From contig JABEUP010000099.1 of assembly GCA_013044365.1 (NCBI GenBank), positions 1 to 18,074 of the forward strand: DNA of 18,074 nucleotides, in the 5' to 3' direction. The translations under genes and the position numbers were made by a program. The DNA comes from Acidimicrobiaceae bacterium. Lineage in GTDB: Bacteria > Actinomycetota > Acidimicrobiia > Acidimicrobiales > Acidimicrobiaceae. Under the pieces are notes generated by a model. The model was given only the letters and a program-made list of their open reading frames with translations, was not told where the DNA came from and made no database searches. Of the stretch, positions 15,242 to 18,074 are shown piece after piece; the first letter of the stretch is position 1; each line of letters opens with the position of its first letter.

Positions 15242-15277
15242 GCCCTGTATCCCGGATCTACTGCCGGGATACAGGGC
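15242..15277 (+). terminator. Perfect 14-bp hairpin after the binding-protein gene
   Basis: GCCCTGTATCCCGG (15242-15255) is fully complementary to CCGGGATACAGGGC (15264-15277) around an 8-nt loop. No U-tract follows, so it is either an actinobacterial 'I-shaped' terminator or a barrier that protects the upstream transcript from 3' decay. It begins 31 bp after the stop codon and separates the transporter genes from the enzyme genes. Confidence 0.75.
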
Positions 15278-15375
15278 GCCAGCCTAGAACTTAGACATTT
15301 GGATGGCAGGGGTACAAAAGATATCCAGTCGAAGTCCTGGCTAATTATCTTTGTGGCAAATTTGAGGAGGTAACC

Positions 15376-16614
15376 ATGAAATACGCTGAACAGTTGCGCC
15401 ATGGAATTAACATCGGCGACTGGCGGCAGGGAATTGACGTAGAACGCTTGAGAACAGAGAGACAGGAGAAGGCCCGGAAGGGCCTGCGTGGCCACGGTGT
15501 AGCAGCTTTCCTGGCTGCAAGACCCGATAACACGCGCTATCTCACCGGTCTGCGCGGTCCGGAATTCCAGCCACAGCTCTGGTATGTATTGTTTCCCGCT
15601 GAAGGCGACCCTGTTGTGTTCCACCATGCCGGATGGCTGCCGGTCTACCCCGGTGAGGCCCCCTGGATCAAGGAGTGGCGCCTGGCACGCAACTGGCTCA
15701 GCCGTGGACCTGGAGAAGAAGCGTCAAGGCTTGAAGCAGAGCGCTTCGCCAAGGAGGTAAAGCAGGAGCTGGTGGCAAAAGGGCTTCAGAATGAGAAACT
15801 TGCTGTAGTTGGTTTTGACGGACTGGCACAACAAGCCCTCAGAGACGCAGGGGTTACGGTAGTAGACGGCTGGCCAATCATGCTGGATGTAACCAAGACC
15901 AAGACCGTAGACGAAATTGCCTGCCTAAAAACGGCATTCGCAGCCACGGACGCTGGTTGGTACCGGACCTGGGAGTTGCTGCGACCGGGGGCACTAGACG
16001 TGGAGGTTTCCGCCCAAGCAATGCTGGCTGCCCAAAAGGCCGGCGCGGACGAGGTGCCAGCTGGTCACCTGCGCAGCGGAATCCTGGCCTTCGACCGGGC
16101 CTTTGCCGGAACTGGCCGGATTATCAATTACGGGGACCTTGTCTACGGATCATTCTGTTCGGTCAAGTACATGGGATACAACACCTGCTACTACCGGACC
16201 TTCTCAGTAGGCAAAGAACCCGACGCCCAGGCAAAGTCCTGGTATAGCGAACTGGTTGAGCGGCTCAATAACGTCATCGAGGCAATCAAACCAGGGAATA
16301 CGACCGCCGATGCGGCAAAACACTTTCCCCCTGCCTCAAAGTGGGGCTATAAGGAAGAGGCGGAACTTCTGACACTCGAAATCGGCCACGGCATCGGCCT
16401 TTACAACTATGGCTACCCGATCATAAATAGGTTATGGTCATTAGACCACCCACAGGAGTTCGAGGTGGGAATGACGCTTGCCATCGAGGGCCGGGAGGGG
16501 ATCCCGGGCGAAGGCGGTGTGCGGTTAGAGGATGCAGTAGTAATCACCGAAAACGGGGCTGAACTGATAGACCGCTGGCCACGAGACGAAGTCCTGGTGG
16601 CGCCGCATGGTTAA
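15376..16614 (+). CDS. M24 family 'pita-bread' hydrolase, creatinase / aminopeptidase P-like, with altered metal site
   Basis: 412 residues: an N-terminal creatinase-like domain with DNTRYLTGL (51-59), then the C-terminal pita-bread fold from about 172 (KTKTVDEIACLKTAF). Typical M24 metallopeptidases bind two metals through Asp, Asp, His, Glu and Glu. Here His338 (EIGHGIGL, 335-342), Glu371 (AIEGREG) and Glu385 (RLEDAV) remain. The two Asp positions, in the segment NYGDLVYGSFCSVKYMGY (251-268) and just beyond, read Ser259 and Cys271. The second family His after HGIGL is replaced by Tyr-rich sequence (LYNYGYP). Known M24 members that have lost metal include creatinase and ectoine hydrolase, which cleave non-peptide C-N bonds, so a peptidase role is unlikely. 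A strong GAGGAGG ribosome site precedes the ATG. It overlaps the SDR gene by 8 bp, in a unit downstream of the importer. Confidence 0.9.
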   Translation: MKYAEQLRHGINIGDWRQGIDVERLRTERQEKARKGLRGHGVAAFLAARPDNTRYLTGLRGPEFQPQLWYVLFPAEGDPVVFHHAGWLPVYPGEAPWIKEWRLARNWLSRGPGEEASRLEAERFAKEVKQELVAKGLQNEKLAVVGFDGLAQQALRDAGVTVVDGWPIMLDVTKTKTVDEIACLKTAFAATDAGWYRTWELLRPGALDVEVSAQAMLAAQKAGADEVPAGHLRSGILAFDRAFAGTGRIINYGDLVYGSFCSVKYMGYNTCYYRTFSVGKEPDAQAKSWYSELVERLNNVIEAIKPGNTTADAAKHFPPASKWGYKEEAELLTLEIGHGIGLYNYGYPIINRLWSLDHPQEFEVGMTLAIEGREGIPGEGGVRLEDAVVITENGAELIDRWPRDEVLVAPHG

Positions 16615-17395
16615 GAGCCAAAATAACAAATCGGACCCATCGGGGGACAAGGTGCTTGAGAATCGCCTTCAAGGAAAAATAGCAATGGTGGCGGGCGGGG
16701 CAGGAGCAATCGGATCGGCAATAGCAGCTGCTCTCTCAAGGGAGGAGGCAACCGTAGTAATTGCGGACGCATCCAGCAAGGTACACGATGTATGGTCCCA
16801 AATACATAATGAAACCGGCGGAAACGGACGCGCCCTTCGGGTGAACCTGAGGAATGCCGAAGAGATTGAGTCCGCATTTGCAACAATCCACGACGAATTC
16901 GGCCGCCTGGACATCCTGATTCACGCTGCAGGAATCTATTTGCGCAAAGGTCTGCTTGAAATGACCCCAGAAGAATGGGACCAAACCCAGGATGTAAACA
17001 TTCGCAGCTTTTTCCTATGCGCCAAATCAGCGGTAAGGGAGATGATGCCCCATGGAGAGGGACGTATTATCGGCATTACCTCTGGAATGGGAGTAGCCGG
17101 AAAAGAGCGGAGTTCAGCGTACGCGTCGTCAAAGGCAGCCATGGTCGCATTTGCAAAATCAATTGCCCAGGAACTCAGTTCCACCAACATCACTATAAAT
17201 TGCATTGGCCCAGGAATCACAGACAGTCCGCTAATGCGCAATGCAAATACGGAGGAGGAAATCAAACAGTCAATGGCGCGCCTAGGTCGACCGATCGCCA
17301 CCCCGGACAACGTTGTAGGACCGGTGCTTTACCTGTTAAGCGATGCTACGAAAACTGTCAGCGGCACCACAGTTTGGATGAAGTCACCTGTTTAG
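16607..17395 (+). CDS. Classical short-chain dehydrogenase/reductase
   Basis: 262 residues. Cofactor-binding MVAGGAGAIGSAIA (27-40; the usual TGxxxGIG reads AGGAGAIG), then HAAG (106-109; NNAG position), Asn131, Ser159 in GITSGMG and the catalytic Tyr172-x3-Lys176 (YASSK). The C-terminal INCIGPGITDSP (about 195-206) is the usual family segment leading to the substrate loop. All four catalytic residues are present, so it should be an active NAD(P)H oxidoreductase acting on an alcohol/ketone or related group. Twenty extra residues precede the first strand. The acidic Asp54 after strand 2 (VVIADAS) favours NAD(H). Its ATG lies inside the last codons of the M24 gene (8-bp overlap), so the two work in one pathway; I infer oxidation of the product released by the hydrolases. 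The exact substrate is not known. Confidence 0.93.
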   Translation: MVKSQNNKSDPSGDKVLENRLQGKIAMVAGGAGAIGSAIAAALSREEATVVIADASSKVHDVWSQIHNETGGNGRALRVNLRNAEEIESAFATIHDEFGRLDILIHAAGIYLRKGLLEMTPEEWDQTQDVNIRSFFLCAKSAVREMMPHGEGRIIGITSGMGVAGKERSSAYASSKAAMVAFAKSIAQELSSTNITINCIGPGITDSPLMRNANTEEEIKQSMARLGRPIATPDNVVGPVLYLLSDATKTVSGTTVWMKSPV

Positions 17396-17523
17396 TGTCC
17401 GCCGGCCGCATTCGAAGCTGGCGATTGTCAATTTGCTGCTCCAAATGCAAGTAGAAGGAAAGTTCGATATTTGCATACCCGGTGGCTTTGCTTCAAATCA
17501 CAAATGCAAGATTATGGCTCAAG

Positions 17524-17567
17524 GTCTGTAAATGGGACCAAAAAGCCGCAAACATGGAGTTACAGAC
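17524..17567. repeat. 8-bp inverted repeat upstream of the cupin gene
   Basis: GTCTGTAA (17524-17531) and TTACAGAC (17560-17567) are perfect complements 28 bp apart. In the same spacer CAAATGCAAG occurs twice directly (17442-17451 and 17501-17510), and CCTATT/AATAGG (17580-17585/17593-17598) form a small hairpin just before the ribosome site. A separate promoter and operator for the cupin gene is possible. Confidence 0.5.
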
Positions 17568-17619
17568 GTATCAACTAGTCCTATTGGCAGAAAATAGGCA
17601 TTAAGAAAGGAGCCAGAAC

Positions 17620-18074
17620 ATGGTGGCTGGCGGTGGCAAAGAGAATTGGATGGAAGGCAAATCACAGCTGTTCCGCAAGCGTTTGGAACGGCGTGAGGCT
17701 GACCAGCTTCGCAGAAAGCTGGGACGGCGGGCAATAAAGGGTTCGGAGGTCACTTTGGACTACGAGGACCAGAACGGACTCTGGCAAGGAGGTCTTGTCT
17801 CCCAGGACCTTGGATTTGACAACCGAATCATAGAGGTCGACTGCCACATCTATCCTCCCAAGACCCACTCTGTTACCCACAAGCACAACGAGGCGATCAT
17901 CATCGTATTGCGCGGCAAGGGCTACAGCTTGATAGACGACGAGAAGATCGAATGGGAGCCGGGAGACTCCATGTATATTCCCGCCGGTTCATGGCACCAG
18001 CATCATGTCCTTTCCGAGGAGCCGGCCATGGTCATCGCCATCAAACCTCTGCCCATACAGGAGTACCTGGGTGA
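17620..18074 (+). CDS. Cupin-domain protein, 5' part (runs off right edge)
   Basis: At least 151 codons without a stop. The ATG has AAGAAAGGAG (17603-17612) at 7 bases, a good start. Residues 1-45 are highly charged and probably helical (KRLERREADQLRRKLGRR, 20-37). A cupin barrel follows: VTHKHNEAIIIVLRGKG (85-101; metal-ligand candidates His87, His89 and Glu91), then WEPGDSMYIPAGSWHQHHV (112-130; motif 2 with His126), ending in IKPLPIQEYLG. Such single or double cupins act as metal dioxygenases, isomerases or sugar/ligand-binding regulators; which one applies cannot be told without the missing C-terminus. The N-terminal helix followed by a HxHxE cupin is reminiscent of gentisate-dioxygenase-like bicupins, but that is a guess. 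It points the same way as the M24-SDR pair, 224 bp downstream, and is likely part of the same catabolic locus with its own control region. Confidence 0.85.
   Translation, partial: MVAGGGKENWMEGKSQLFRKRLERREADQLRRKLGRRAIKGSEVTLDYEDQNGLWQGGLVSQDLGFDNRIIEVDCHIYPPKTHSVTHKHNEAIIIVLRGKGYSLIDDEKIEWEPGDSMYIPAGSWHQHHVLSEEPAMVIAIKPLPIQEYLG

Noticed and set aside
16975..17454. Plus-strand frame of 159 codons extending past the SDR gene
   Set aside because: It overlaps the SDR in another frame, where the catalytic YASSK motif and later family segments lie; no motif was found in this frame.

Overview
The window looks like a piece of an actinobacterial chromosome of medium G+C. The class Acidimicrobiia is my best guess, from inference rather than a marker gene. 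Pointers are a secreted protein with Thr-rich TTTTT and VPPTTTT linkers, a DrrAB-type ABC exporter, frequent GTG and TTG starts with strong GGAGG ribosome sites, and a long perfect hairpin without a U-tract. No rRNA, tRNA, transposase, integrase or CRISPR array was found.

Layout. (1) 1-866, minus strand: the 5' end of a dienelactone-hydrolase-family gene running off the left edge, and a small three-helix membrane protein. (2) 1289-3715, plus: nadA-nadB, the first two steps of NAD synthesis from aspartate; nadC is not beside them. (3) 3913-6576, plus: an extended SDR / fatty-acyl-reductase-like protein and an aldehyde dehydrogenase joined by a stop codon that overlaps the next ribosome site, closed by a strong hairpin terminator. 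(4) 6688-7449, minus: a secreted Thr-rich protein with a 21-bp tandem repeat in its gene. (5) 8052-9820, minus: a DrrA/DrrB-like exporter pair with an ATGA overlap. (6) 10290 to the right edge: a divergently organised locus. Leftward it makes an isochorismatase-fold amidohydrolase and a PuuE/NodB-type deacetylase (8-bp overlap). Rightward it makes an SsuC/SsuB/SsuA-like importer, an M24 'creatinase-fold' enzyme lacking two Asp metal ligands, an SDR dehydrogenase and a cupin cut by the window end.

Region 6 is the part most worth attention. It reads as one catabolic module: import of a small organic (probably nitrogen-containing) compound, hydrolysis of C-N bonds by three unrelated hydrolase folds, then oxidation. 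The shared 513-bp intergenic region carries a good promoter (TTGACA, 17 bp, TATGCT) and seven copies of ATCTG/CAGAT, several paired as inverted repeats, as expected for one regulator. No regulator gene is in the window. The substrate cannot be named from sequence; a ureide, hydantoin or creatine-like compound is a hypothesis only.

Limits: all domain calls come from reading motifs by eye, with no database search. Spacing and repeat positions were counted by hand.
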